Shown here: positions 1-8,667 of the stretch, in pieces
How the letters are laid out: the number at the start of each line of letters is the position of its first letter
Position numbering within the stretch: position 1 is the stretch's first letter
Origin: Chitinophagaceae bacterium
Lineage (GTDB): Bacteria > Bacteroidota > Bacteroidia > Chitinophagales > Chitinophagaceae
Length of the DNA: 49,540 nucleotides
Direction: 5' to 3'
Assembly (NCBI GenBank): GCA_023251255.1
Contig: JAHEZD010000039.1
Span: 1 to 49,540, forward strand
Program-made: the position numbers and the translations under genes
The notes under the pieces: model-generated
Databases searched by the model: none
What the model was told of the DNA's origin: nothing
What the model saw: the letters and a program-made list of their open reading frames with translations, nothing else

Positions 1-1
1 C

Positions 2-43
2 AACTTTTATCAGGAAATTTACAATCAGAAGTTCAATAGCTAA
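2..43 (+). CDS. C-terminal end of an upstream gene (partial), possibly a glycosyltransferase
   Basis: Frame 2 is open from the window edge and stops with TAA at 41-43, one base before the ATG at 45. The residues read NFYQEIYNQKFNS, a typical helical tail of GT4-type glycosyltransferases, and the one-base spacing would fit an operon with the next gene. Frame 1 is also open to a TAG at 37-39, so the frame assignment is an inference. Confidence 0.4.
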   Translation, partial: NFYQEIYNQKFNS

Positions 44-44
44 C

Positions 45-1106
45 ATGCAAAACAAGCCTTGCTTCATTATCCTTTCACCAGGCTTTGCTGCCAACGAAGA
101 AGACAGTACGGTGCTGCCATTTTCTCAAAGTTTTGTGTTGAGTTTCAAGAAAATGTATCCTCATCTTAAATTGATTGTCATTAGTTTCCAGTATCCTCAT
201 CGATCACGGAGATACAAGTGGAACGGTGTCGATATTATTGCATTAGGGGGGGCGGATAAAGGAGGAATGCGCCGGAAAATAATTTGGCTAAAAGCATTGT
301 ATAACATTTATACAATCAGTAAAGAATATCAAGTAAAGGGTATATTCAGCTTCTGGCTAACTGAATGTGCACTGGTTGGGCAATATGCCTCAAGGATATT
401 TAAGCTGAAGCAGTTTAGTTGGATAATTGGACAGGATGCAAAGCCTGCCAATAAAGTTTTAAAGTGGTTGAAATTAAATAGAACAACCATTGTTTCAATG
501 TCACCCAATTTGATTGATCAATTGAATAGGACCTATTCCGTTAAAGATATTCTAGTAATTCCATCAGGAATCAATCAGGATTATTTTGATGCTATTCCTG
601 CCAACGGTAGCAGTTATGATATTTTAGGAGTGGGTTCGTTAATTGAGCTAAAAAATTATACGCTGTTTATTGAACTGATTGCTGCATTAAGGGAATTGTA
701 TCCTGCTATCAAAACTGCCATCATAGGGGATGGGCCACAGAAGAGTGCATTGCAACAACTGATCTGTGATGGGGGGTTGGAGGACAATATAGAACTAATG
801 GGGCCCCTTAAACATGAAGTAGTTATTGGTTATATGAAGGCTGCCTCTATTTTCTTGCACCCATCTTCTTACGAAGGTCAAGCAACCGTTTTTGTGGAAG
901 CTCTCTATTGTGGAATGAATGTGATATGTTTTAATGTAGGACGTTTGCATTCCGATGAAAACATGTTTGTTTGCAATACGAACAATGAAATGCTGGATAT
1001 CCTGAAACATTTGCTGACCAACAATAAATCGGCAAGAAAGCAAATTTTGATTAGGTCAATGGATGATACAGTTAAAGAAGTAATGGCATTGTATGGAATC
1101 TTATGA
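45..1106 (+). CDS. Glycosyltransferase family 4 (GT-B fold)
   Basis: Predicted cytoplasmic retaining glycosyltransferase that transfers a sugar from a nucleotide-sugar donor, probably for a surface polysaccharide or glycoconjugate. The 353-aa length is usual for the family. The C-terminal half carries the GT4 donor-binding features: a strand/loop with GVGSLIELKNY near residue 200, IGDGPQ near 230, and the E-x7-E type motif EGQATVFVEAL near 280. The N-terminal acceptor domain is less conserved, as expected. It starts one base after the stop of the partial upstream frame and overlaps the convergent next gene by 6 bp at its end, so both stop codons sit in the same few bases. Sugar specificity cannot be read from sequence. 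Confidence 0.85.
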   Translation: MQNKPCFIILSPGFAANEEDSTVLPFSQSFVLSFKKMYPHLKLIVISFQYPHRSRRYKWNGVDIIALGGADKGGMRRKIIWLKALYNIYTISKEYQVKGIFSFWLTECALVGQYASRIFKLKQFSWIIGQDAKPANKVLKWLKLNRTTIVSMSPNLIDQLNRTYSVKDILVIPSGINQDYFDAIPANGSSYDILGVGSLIELKNYTLFIELIAALRELYPAIKTAIIGDGPQKSALQQLICDGGLEDNIELMGPLKHEVVIGYMKAASIFLHPSSYEGQATVFVEALYCGMNVICFNVGRLHSDENMFVCNTNNEMLDILKHLLTNNKSARKQILIRSMDDTVKEVMALYGIL

Positions 1107-2222
1107 GTGGCGGTGGATTGCTTTTTGATAGTGCATTATGGCAGTTGAAGCAATGGCATCAAACGATAGATGGGTCTCAAAAAAATCAGTGCAAGCTTTT
1201 GATTCAATTTGAATATCCTTTTTCATAGCTGTTATGGATGCTTCCATAAACGATTGACTGTTTCCGGTTTGCCATAAAGCACCCAGTCTTGCATTGTCTG
1301 TCATCATGGTAAAGCTTGGAATGTTTGTAACTATTGGGATACAGCCACAGGCCAATGCTTCGCTTAGTGCATAGCCACTGCCTTCATGGTGGCTACCCAG
1401 TATAAAATAATCAGCACTGTTATAATAGGCTTGCAGTTCATTATGCGGGATGTTTCCAAGCAAATGGACAGATTTACTTAGCGTCATGGAACTATCTATT
1501 TTATGTTTGACAGCCTTCAACAAATTATCGTCACCATATACCATATAAAGCGAAATTGTTGGATACTTCTTAGCCAGCATTTCAAAACCCGTCAGCACAG
1601 TTAGGGGGTCTTTATTATTATCCAATCTTCCGACCCAAAGAAAAATTGGATTGCCTTTTAATTGGATTATTTCCCCTGCCGCGCTTTTTTTGCAACTTAC
1701 AAAATTATTGGAGCCCTCCATCACAGGCATGATTTTGCTTAACTGTTTTTTCTCGAACCATTCTTTTCCTTGTTGCATGGTAGTGAAAAAAAATCCATCA
1801 GCAGCAGAATTCATCATACCATATAGATAGCCTTTTATTCCCTTTGGAGGATTGCCCCCATGATGTTGAAGAATAAGGATTGTTTTTGGGGATAGCAACA
1901 ATTTCAGTAGCAAAACCTGCACCGGGAACATGAACCCATGTATATGGACCACATCAACGTGCAAGTTTTTAATCTTGTTCAAAAACTTAATTGGAATATG
2001 CCAAGGCCTTAATCTCCCTCCAAAAAAATCCTTTATAAAATGGTGCTGTACAGTATTTCTTTTAAAGGAACTTTCCTTGCTGAACCTTTTTAGAACGACT
2101 ATTTCAACACCTTGTTTCTGTAAAGCTTCTACCCAGCCCGTAATGGTATAGTGCTGCTGTAACAGATGTTCTTCCGTTGTAATACCTTCATCATAAGAAA
2201 ACGAAATATCTGCTACTTTCAT
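1101..2222 (-). CDS. Glycosyltransferase family 4 (GT-B fold)
   Basis: A second retaining GT4-type enzyme (373 aa), only distantly similar to its convergent neighbour. Visible features are DVVHIHGF near residue 95 (acceptor-domain HxHG), the start of the donor domain at FLWVGRLDNNKDP near 200, and the donor-binding EGSGYALSEAL near 290. Its ATG overlaps the stop of the upstream flavin-reductase-like gene in an ATGA arrangement (2219-2222), which points to translational coupling and co-expression on the minus strand. Likely role: building a glycan or glycosylating a product of this neighbourhood (inference). Confidence 0.85.
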   Translation of the reverse strand: MKVADISFSYDEGITTEEHLLQQHYTITGWVEALQKQGVEIVVLKRFSKESSFKRNTVQHHFIKDFFGGRLRPWHIPIKFLNKIKNLHVDVVHIHGFMFPVQVLLLKLLLSPKTILILQHHGGNPPKGIKGYLYGMMNSAADGFFFTTMQQGKEWFEKKQLSKIMPVMEGSNNFVSCKKSAAGEIIQLKGNPIFLWVGRLDNNKDPLTVLTGFEMLAKKYPTISLYMVYGDDNLLKAVKHKIDSSMTLSKSVHLLGNIPHNELQAYYNSADYFILGSHHEGSGYALSEALACGCIPIVTNIPSFTMMTDNARLGALWQTGNSQSFMEASITAMKKDIQIESKACTDFFETHLSFDAIASTAIMHYQKAIHRHS

Positions 2223-3139
2223 GAGCTTAAGTTATAGAGCTTTGCTGCAAACCAGGGAATATGTGCCATGCTTTTTTCATTGCTTCCTTTGTACTGATGT
2301 ATAATTTGTGTAATGAACAATGTATGCGAACCGTAAACTTTCACATCCCTTACTTCCAATTCCTTTACCTCAATGAAAAAACTTGGCACTGCATAACCAA
2401 ATTTTTCTGAAATAACAGTTGAAAAGCCAAGTTCAGCCAGATTGACCTTCCCATCTTTATGATGGGTACCCAATTTATAAGCCTGCCCACGTTCCTCATA
2501 CGGTATATGGCTAATGCAGACCTTCTTGGTTTCCTTTATTTTATGGATTGATGGACTGGTATTCCTTAAACCCAATAGAAACAGGTTGTCAGAAATATGC
2601 CCAATATTATCCATTGGAAACAGGTCATAGTAGCCTTCATGGAAAACACTAACCAGAACAACTGGTTTGGGAATCAAATAAAAAGTATAGAGTTTATACA
2701 ATTCAAATGGTGGCAAAACTGTATTGTAGGCAATGAAACTGGTTTTGTTTTGCAACCATAAATAGAAATATCCCCAAGTAAGCTTTAAGGGGCTTATTAA
2801 ACTGGTTTTGAAGTCAATGATTTTAAAAATGCAGAAAATTTGGTTATTAAGGTTTACCTCTTCTATTAATTCAAGCGACAGCATCCCCACTTTTTTCTTC
2901 AAATGGTAAATTTCAAGCAGGGGCATTGATCCTTTAATGACTTCCATTTTTGAAACAGCTACAGCAATGGTAATGGGTACCAATGCCACCAATGTGTTTC
3001 TATTGGTAATAACAATTTTTTCCCCATTGGCATTAAAAAAAACGATTGGCCGGTCACTGTTCAGCGGAACCGCAACCGCAACAGTGTTCTTTTTCCTATA
3101 AATAAATTTTGATAGGGCAATTTTTAAAGGCTTGAACAT
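2219..3139 (-). CDS. Flavin reductase-like (FMN-binding split barrel) protein with extra N-terminal domain
   Basis: 306 aa. Residues from about 155 to the end resemble the flavin reductase-like split-barrel family: KPVVLVSVFHEGYYDLFP at the start of the barrel, LGLRNTSPSIHKIKETKKV in the middle (compare the family pattern ...T..NI.ET..F) and ELGFSTV..... followed by a strand ending LFITQIIHQ. Such proteins bind FMN and act as NAD(P)H:flavin oxidoreductases or supply reduced flavin to a partner. The first 150 residues are unassigned and read as beta-rich. It is the first gene of a coupled minus-strand pair with a glycosyltransferase and is divergent from the radical SAM operon (147 bp apart), so a redox-partner role for that pathway is possible but unproven. 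Confidence 0.6.
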   Translation of the reverse strand: MFKPLKIALSKFIYRKKNTVAVAVPLNSDRPIVFFNANGEKIVITNRNTLVALVPITIAVAVSKMEVIKGSMPLLEIYHLKKKVGMLSLELIEEVNLNNQIFCIFKIIDFKTSLISPLKLTWGYFYLWLQNKTSFIAYNTVLPPFELYKLYTFYLIPKPVVLVSVFHEGYYDLFPMDNIGHISDNLFLLGLRNTSPSIHKIKETKKVCISHIPYEERGQAYKLGTHHKDGKVNLAELGFSTVISEKFGYAVPSFFIEVKELEVRDVKVYGSHTLFITQIIHQYKGSNEKSMAHIPWFAAKLYNLSS

Positions 3140-3286
3140 AAATGCGTTAATAAGCAGTAAAGTTTATCTGGTAATTGGCAATGTACATATTGATAAACAT
3201 TTTTTTACACAAGCTTACACAATAATTGATTAATGACGCAGCATTTCCTGAAATCCACTTATCTTACCCCTGTAATCTGAAAATGC

Positions 3287-4273
3287 ATGCTGCAAACTAA
3301 CGCTTATGCCCATATAGTATCGCAACCTGTTTTTAGCGAAAATGCTAAGCACGTCCTATGTACGCTTATTTATTTTGATATTTTCAGCTACCCCCTTACA
3401 GCGCAGGAGATATTTGAGCGTTGCACGTTGAACAATTTCAACCAAGTAGGAGAAGGGCTGGAAGAACTTCTTGCAAACGGGACCGTTTTTTTTATCAAGG
3501 ATTTTTTCTGTTTGCACAACAATGAATCACTTATTGAGAAAAGGCTCGCTGGCAATAATGCTGCAGACAAATCATTGGAAATAGCCAAACGTATCACCAA
3601 CATTATCAAACGTTTTCCTTATGTAAAAGGAGTAATGCTTTCTGGTTCCATTTCCAAGAACTATATGGATAAGGATAGCGATATTGATTATTTCATTATC
3701 ACATCAACCAATAGGTTATGGGTAAGCCGCTTATTTTTTGTACTGTTCCAAAAAATGGTGTTTTTTAACCGTAGCAAGTATTTATGCTATAACTATATGG
3801 TTGATGAAGAACATATGGCAATTGGTGATAAAAGCTTTTATACGGCCATTGAAGCATCTACTTTGATTCCAGTATATAATTTTGAAGCATACAACGGATT
3901 CTGTAAAAGCAACTTATGGATACAGGCTTATTACCCCAACTATCCAATGGCGGAAGATGCTTTATTGGACAATAAGCAAAGCTTAACGCAGCGGGTATTG
4001 GAGAAACTGTTCAATAATGATTTTGGCGATTGGCTAGATCAATGGCTAATGAAGAAAATTGAAGCCAAATGGCGACGGCGGTATTCGCCGAACATGTTTG
4101 CAGGAACAAAAAACCTGCACCTGAAAAGGCACACAGCAAAAGCCCATACGGATGGCCATTACAATAGGATCATGGACATGTACGATAAGAAGAAAAAGGA
4201 GTATGAGCAGCTTTACAATGTTCAACTAGAAATCAAAACACATTTAATAACATCCATAAAACTTAATGCCTAA
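3287..4273 (+). CDS. Nucleotidyltransferase-fold protein (MNT/Pol-beta-like)
   Basis: 328 aa. The central region shows the minimal nucleotidyltransferase signature: GS at residues 120-121 (LSGSISKNYMDKDSDIDYF) followed by the metal-binding Asp pair at D132 and D134. An N-terminal segment of about 90 residues looks like a winged-helix (LCTLIYFDIFSYPLTAQEI). The C-terminus is rich in Lys/Arg/His. Family members transfer nucleotidyl groups to small molecules or proteins; the substrate is unknown here. It is the first gene of the plus-strand radical SAM operon and overlaps the next ATG by 8 bp. An in-frame-shifted ATG at 3283 belongs to another frame, so 3287 is the start. Not part of an obvious HEPN/MNT toxin pair, because no HEPN partner is adjacent. 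Confidence 0.7.
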   Translation: MLQTNAYAHIVSQPVFSENAKHVLCTLIYFDIFSYPLTAQEIFERCTLNNFNQVGEGLEELLANGTVFFIKDFFCLHNNESLIEKRLAGNNAADKSLEIAKRITNIIKRFPYVKGVMLSGSISKNYMDKDSDIDYFIITSTNRLWVSRLFFVLFQKMVFFNRSKYLCYNYMVDEEHMAIGDKSFYTAIEASTLIPVYNFEAYNGFCKSNLWIQAYYPNYPMAEDALLDNKQSLTQRVLEKLFNNDFGDWLDQWLMKKIEAKWRRRYSPNMFAGTKNLHLKRHTAKAHTDGHYNRIMDMYDKKKKEYEQLYNVQLEIKTHLITSIKLNA

Positions 4274-5714
4274 GCGAATACTTTTTACACCTTCCTATTT
4301 TTATCGGTTTGATGAAAAACAATGGCGGAACAAGCAGCCTTATCCGCCTTATGGCACTTTGCTGGCTGCATCGTACCTGCGTAGTACAGGATTTGATGTA
4401 CAGCTATTTGATAGCAACCTAAAGCAGTCACCTAAGGAAATTAATGCGGTATTGGAAGCATTCAGACCAGATTATGTAGTAGTGTTTGATGATAGTTTTA
4501 ATTACCTCAGCAAGATGTGCTTGACCATTATGAGGGATGCCTGTTTCGATTTGATACATTACAGCAAGGCCTTTGGCTGTAAGGTATTAGTGAACAGTTC
4601 AGATGCTACGGACCATTCAAAACTGTATTTGGACAATGGGGCAGATATAGTTATAAAAGGTGAGGGCGAACTGACCCTGCATGAATTATTGACAACCGAT
4701 TGTTCCTCCTTGGAAAAATGTTTAGGCATTGCTTATTTGAAGGATACCAATTTGGTGACCAATGGCAAGCGTAACGTATTGACTGAATTGGATATTCTTC
4801 CGCAGCCGGCATGGGACCTGATTGATATAAATGCCTACAAACAAATTTGGTTGCAGGCTCATGGTAAATTCTCCTTGAACATTGCTACCACAAGAGGCTG
4901 TCCCTTTAAGTGCAATTGGTGTGCTAAGCCTATTTATGGCAACCGTTACAATTCACGGTCACCGCAATCTATTGTTAATGAATTGAAGCTATTAATGAAT
5001 GGCTTTGGTGCAACCCATTTTTGGGTATGTGATGATATTTTTGGCTTGAAACCTGGATGGGTAGAAGAGTTTAGCCAATTGCTGCAAAAAGAAAACCTGC
5101 ATCCAAAATTCAAGATACAATGCAGGGCCGATTTGTTGCTGAAAGAAAATACCATTCAGCACTTAGTGAATGCAGGATTGGATGAAGTGTGGATGGGTGC
5201 AGAAAGTGGCTCACAGCAGGTATTGGATGCCATGGACAAGGGAACAAAAGTGGAACAGATTTTTGAAGCAACGAGATTGCTTAAAAGGTATGGCATTAAA
5301 GTCTGTTTCTTCCTGCAATATGGATACTTGGGAGAAACAAAAAACGATATAGACAAAACCTTGAGCATGGTAAAGGAACTGATGCCTTATGATATTGGCA
5401 TTTCTGTTTCCTATCCATTGCCAGGCACTGGTTTTTACGAAAAAGTGAAAGCTCAATTGCAGGAAAAACAGAACTGGACAGATTCAGATGATTTGGCCAT
5501 GATGTACCAAGCTACTTATTCGCAGCAATTTTACAGGCACTTGCATAGACATACCCATAAGGTTTTCAGGAAACAGAAAAGCGTGCTCAATATGAAAAAG
5601 GTTTTCAGGAAACCAACCACTGTTAATGTACAGCAAATGAAATCCATTGCAAAATGGCCCTATCATTGGCTGTCGGAGATTTTAAGTGAACAAAAGTTAA
5701 AATCATTGGAATAA
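4266..5714 (+). CDS. B12-binding-domain radical SAM protein (1 of 4)
   Basis: 482 aa. N-terminal cobalamin-binding-type Rossmann domain (about 1-150) with the family start PPYGTLLAASYLRSTGFDV and VIKGEGELTLHELL near 130; the classic DxHxxG cobalamin ligand motif is not evident, as in BchE-like members. Radical SAM domain from about 195: cysteines C212, C216 and C219 (GCPFKCNWC) for the [4Fe-4S] cluster, then GAESGSQ and a TIM-barrel end. Members carry out methylation at unactivated carbons, ring formation or other radical chemistry. Overlaps the upstream nucleotidyltransferase gene by 8 bp and abuts the following methyltransferase (TAA directly followed by ATG), so it is translationally coupled. 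Substrate unknown. Confidence 0.85.
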   Translation: MPKRILFTPSYFYRFDEKQWRNKQPYPPYGTLLAASYLRSTGFDVQLFDSNLKQSPKEINAVLEAFRPDYVVVFDDSFNYLSKMCLTIMRDACFDLIHYSKAFGCKVLVNSSDATDHSKLYLDNGADIVIKGEGELTLHELLTTDCSSLEKCLGIAYLKDTNLVTNGKRNVLTELDILPQPAWDLIDINAYKQIWLQAHGKFSLNIATTRGCPFKCNWCAKPIYGNRYNSRSPQSIVNELKLLMNGFGATHFWVCDDIFGLKPGWVEEFSQLLQKENLHPKFKIQCRADLLLKENTIQHLVNAGLDEVWMGAESGSQQVLDAMDKGTKVEQIFEATRLLKRYGIKVCFFLQYGYLGETKNDIDKTLSMVKELMPYDIGISVSYPLPGTGFYEKVKAQLQEKQNWTDSDDLAMMYQATYSQQFYRHLHRHTHKVFRKQKSVLNMKKVFRKPTTVNVQQMKSIAKWPYHWLSEILSEQKLKSLE

Positions 5715-6524
5715 ATGGAAACAGCCTTTGATAGTGTAGCAGAAGGATATGATAATGGCTTTACCAATTCCGTAGTTGGAAAAGCTCAACGTGATCTTGT
5801 GTGGAATTATCTGGAGAAGATTTTAAGGAACCAGCCGGACGCAAAGGTGCTGGAACTGAATTGTGGTACAGGTGAGGATGCAAGATGGATGGCAGAAAAA
5901 GGTGCTACTGTCTTGGCCACAGATGTTTCAAGTCGGATGGTCCAAATAAGTAAGCTTAAAATGGACAGCAGTGAACTGCAGCAAAAAGTGGTCTGCAGGC
6001 AAATGGATGTAAACAATATTGACGCTGTAATTGGGATGGATAAATTTGATATCATCTTTTCCAATTTTGGGGGACTGAACTGTATTGAACCTGAACAATT
6101 TGACAATCTGCTGCAATATCAATTGCCTTCATTGCTGAATAAAAACGGCAAGATGATTTTTGTGGTGATGCCAACTTTTTGTTTATGGGAAAGCTTCTAC
6201 CATACGCTCCTCCTGAAAAGGAAAAATATTTTCAGGAGGTTTTCAAATAAACCATTAGAGGCATCAATTGGTAGCGGTGAAACAATACAGACTTGGTACT
6301 ATTCACCCAATTGGATAAAAAAGCATTTGCCCGGTAATATCGAATTGCAATCAGTGAAGCCAATTGGTTTTTTTGTGCCACCATCTTATTTGAACCATTT
6401 CTTTTCAAGGCGGGCCGGCTTTTTCAATATTCTTCAGCGCATGGAAAAGAAGGTATCGAACCTTCAATTACTGGCTTCTGCATCCGACCATTATTTAATT
6501 CACTTGCAAAAAACGGAAGGATGA
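5715..6524 (+). CDS. Class I SAM-dependent methyltransferase
   Basis: 269 aa. The Rossmann-fold SAM-binding motif I is VLELNCGTGEDARWMAEKG at about residues 42-60, followed by an acidic residue after the second strand (ATDVSSRMV) and a motif near IIFSNFGGLNC at about 120. The C-terminal half has a cap-like region typical of small-molecule methyltransferases. It sits between two radical SAM genes with no intergenic space: ATG follows the previous TAA, and its TGA overlaps the next ATG (ATGA, 6521-6524). This argues that it modifies the same pathway intermediate as the radical SAM enzymes (inference). Confidence 0.8.
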   Translation: METAFDSVAEGYDNGFTNSVVGKAQRDLVWNYLEKILRNQPDAKVLELNCGTGEDARWMAEKGATVLATDVSSRMVQISKLKMDSSELQQKVVCRQMDVNNIDAVIGMDKFDIIFSNFGGLNCIEPEQFDNLLQYQLPSLLNKNGKMIFVVMPTFCLWESFYHTLLLKRKNIFRRFSNKPLEASIGSGETIQTWYYSPNWIKKHLPGNIELQSVKPIGFFVPPSYLNHFFSRRAGFFNILQRMEKKVSNLQLLASASDHYLIHLQKTEG

Positions 6525-7921
6525 TTGTATTGACCCATGGATATTTTTTGCAGGACGACGAAAAGGAAAAGGCTATCATGAAGCCCTATCCTCCATTGGG
6601 CATTTTGTACCTCTCTGCTTATATGGAAGAGAAAATGATTGAGCATGACGTATTTGATACAACTTTTTCTTCAAGGGAAAAGTTCAATGATTACCTTTTG
6701 GAAAAGAAGCCATCCATCTTGGCTGTTTACATCAACTTGATGACGAAGGTAAATGTGGTGAAGACCATTCAATTTGTCCGTTCAGAACCAAGTTTGCAGC
6801 ATACCAAAATTATCCTTGGCGGACCGGATGTTCGTTACAACAAAGAAAACCTCCTGCACCGTGGAGCAGACTTCTTGGTAATAGGAGAAGGGGAAGAAAC
6901 ATTTTATGAACTGGTGACTGCTTTGTACACCGACCAATCGTATCAGGCCATTGCTGGTATTTCGTTTAGGATGGCAGATGGAACAATCATCATCAATCCG
7001 GAAAGGGGTTTACGAAAGAACCTGGATGAGCTTCCCTTCCCTAACAGGAAAAAAATTGACCTTGACACATACTTGCAAACATGGAAAAAGCATCATGGGT
7101 TCAGTTCAGTAACTGTTAGTACCATGCGTGGATGCCCCTATAGTTGCCATTGGTGCAGTAGGGGTGTTTATGGAAAAAGTTACAGAAGACGTTCACCACA
7201 AAGTGTGGTAGATGAAATGAAGCTCATTCAGCAAACATACAACCCTGACAATATTTGGTTTGTGGACGATGTATTTACCGTAAGCCATAAATGGTTGGAA
7301 GAATTTACTTTATTGGTTGAACAGCAGAACTTGAGATTGAATTATGAATGCATTACCCGTGCCGATAGGTTGAACGAGGAGGTAATTCAATTACTGAAGC
7401 GCTCAGGTTGTTTCCGTGTATGGATTGGTGCAGAAAGTGGCAGCCAGAAAATTATTGATTTAATGGATAGGAGGGTAGATGTGAAGATTGTTCAGCAAAT
7501 GATTAATGCTGCACAGAAAGCAGGTATCCAAGCGGGTACATTCATTATGCTTGGCTATCCAACAGAAACTGAAACAGACATCAAGCAGACATTGCGGCAC
7601 CTGAAAAATTCCAATCCCGAATGGTTTACGATTACCATCACTTATCCTATTCGGGGTACGGAACTCTTTGAAGAAGTGGAAGCAGTGAGCAATGCACATG
7701 AAATTAATTGGGCGGAGAATACGGACCGTGACATTGATTTTAAAAGGACGTACAACAAGCAATACTACCATTATGCTGTGCAGTGGATAATCAATGAAAT
7801 GGCATTTTACCAACGCAAGGATAAGAACCTCGGAATCATTGGTTCTTCAAAAACAAAATTGAAAGCAATAAGAGCGAGACTGGGCATGATGATGGAAAAA
7901 AGAAAAACAGCAATGGCATAA
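6521..7921 (+). CDS. B12-binding-domain radical SAM protein (2 of 4)
   Basis: 466 aa, same architecture as the 4266 gene: N-terminal cobalamin-type domain beginning PPLGILYLSAYMEE, GADFLVIGEGEETFYELV near residue 115, then the radical SAM barrel with C205, C209 and C212 (GCPYSCHWC), FVDDVF and GAESGSQ. The region around the cysteines is clearly paralogous to the first radical SAM protein (both have WC, VYG/IYG, and R..SPQS[VI]V.E.KL), pointing to local duplication. ATGA overlap with the upstream methyltransferase and 2 bp to the next gene. Reaction unknown; a methylation or oxidative step on a shared intermediate is the simplest guess. Confidence 0.85.
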   Translation: MIVLTHGYFLQDDEKEKAIMKPYPPLGILYLSAYMEEKMIEHDVFDTTFSSREKFNDYLLEKKPSILAVYINLMTKVNVVKTIQFVRSEPSLQHTKIILGGPDVRYNKENLLHRGADFLVIGEGEETFYELVTALYTDQSYQAIAGISFRMADGTIIINPERGLRKNLDELPFPNRKKIDLDTYLQTWKKHHGFSSVTVSTMRGCPYSCHWCSRGVYGKSYRRRSPQSVVDEMKLIQQTYNPDNIWFVDDVFTVSHKWLEEFTLLVEQQNLRLNYECITRADRLNEEVIQLLKRSGCFRVWIGAESGSQKIIDLMDRRVDVKIVQQMINAAQKAGIQAGTFIMLGYPTETETDIKQTLRHLKNSNPEWFTITITYPIRGTELFEEVEAVSNAHEINWAENTDRDIDFKRTYNKQYYHYAVQWIINEMAFYQRKDKNLGIIGSSKTKLKAIRARLGMMMEKRKTAMA

Positions 7922-7923
7922 CA

Positions 7924-8595
7924 ATGAAGCAATGGCGCAAGAAAATATTCAAGAAGGTGAGTTACGCATTGTTATTGCCAATTAGTAAATGGTATGCAGG
8001 TAGTGAAAGAAAAGCAATGATTGAAGGCATATCTTTAACGGTTAAAGCAGGTGTTTTCCATCCAGCATTGTTCTTCAGTACAAAATATTTGCTTGGATGG
8101 TTGAAGGTGCAGCCGTTAGCAGGTCTTGTTGTAATTGAGCTGGGAGCTGGTGCCGGTTTGCTGTCAATTTATGCCGCAAAGCAAGGTGCTACTGTTATAT
8201 CATCCGATATTAGCGAGAATGCTTGTAACAATGTAAAGGAAAATTGTAGGAGGAACAATGTAACGGTAGAAGTTCTTCAATCGGATCTGTTCACGGATAT
8301 TCCCTGGCAGCAATTTGATTTGATGTTGCTCAATCCTCCTTACTATCCAAGGAATCCCGTTAGTGAAAGTGAGTATGCTTGGTTTTGTGGGGAAGATTTT
8401 GATTACTTCCAAAAATTATTCTTTCAGATGGGGAGGTTTATGAAAAGTACCAGCAAAGCCATCATGGTATTAAGCGAGGATTGCAATATCGAAGTCATCC
8501 AATCATTGGCCCTGCAAAATAATTTCAAGTGGCGTTTGATGGAACAGAAGAAAATATGGTTCGAGGAAAATTATTTATTTGAAATCACATTTTAA
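7924..8595 (+). CDS. Class I methyltransferase of the PrmC/RlmG-like 'small' type
   Basis: 223 aa. SAM-binding motif I is VIELGAGAGLLSIYAAKQG near residues 70-88, with SSDIS after strand 2, and motif IV LMLLNPPYYP near 137. The NPPY motif is characteristic of methyltransferases acting on planar nitrogens (glutamine N5, adenine N6, guanine N2). That could mean a protein or nucleic-acid target, but its position inside a coupled radical SAM operon suggests a small-molecule or peptide amide substrate instead (inference). Two bases separate it from the upstream gene; 72 bp holding a repeat fragment follow it. Confidence 0.75.
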   Translation: MKQWRKKIFKKVSYALLLPISKWYAGSERKAMIEGISLTVKAGVFHPALFFSTKYLLGWLKVQPLAGLVVIELGAGAGLLSIYAAKQGATVISSDISENACNNVKENCRRNNVTVEVLQSDLFTDIPWQQFDLMLLNPPYYPRNPVSESEYAWFCGEDFDYFQKLFFQMGRFMKSTSKAIMVLSEDCNIEVIQSLALQNNFKWRLMEQKKIWFEENYLFEITF

Positions 8596-8604
8596 AAGCA
8601 GAAT

Positions 8605-8633
8605 GTCAGGTTGAACCTGTCGGAACCTGTTTT
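8605..8633 (+). repeat. Half copy of the CTTCGACAGGCT palindromic element
   Basis: The stretch GTCAGGTTGAACCTGTCGGA closely matches the left arm of the complete element at 31177-31283 (GTCAGGTTGAGCCTGTCGAA; two differences). It lies in the only real gap of the radical SAM operon and supplies a TTG that could be mistaken for a start codon. Confidence 0.6.
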
Positions 8634-8667
8634 CAAACGGATCCTATTAAAGAGTTATCAATTCAGC

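Noticed and set aside
8611-8667. TTG start for radical SAM protein 3
   Set aside because: The 19-codon extension lies in a copy of the intergenic repeat and does not resemble the family N-terminus; the ATG at 8668 fits.
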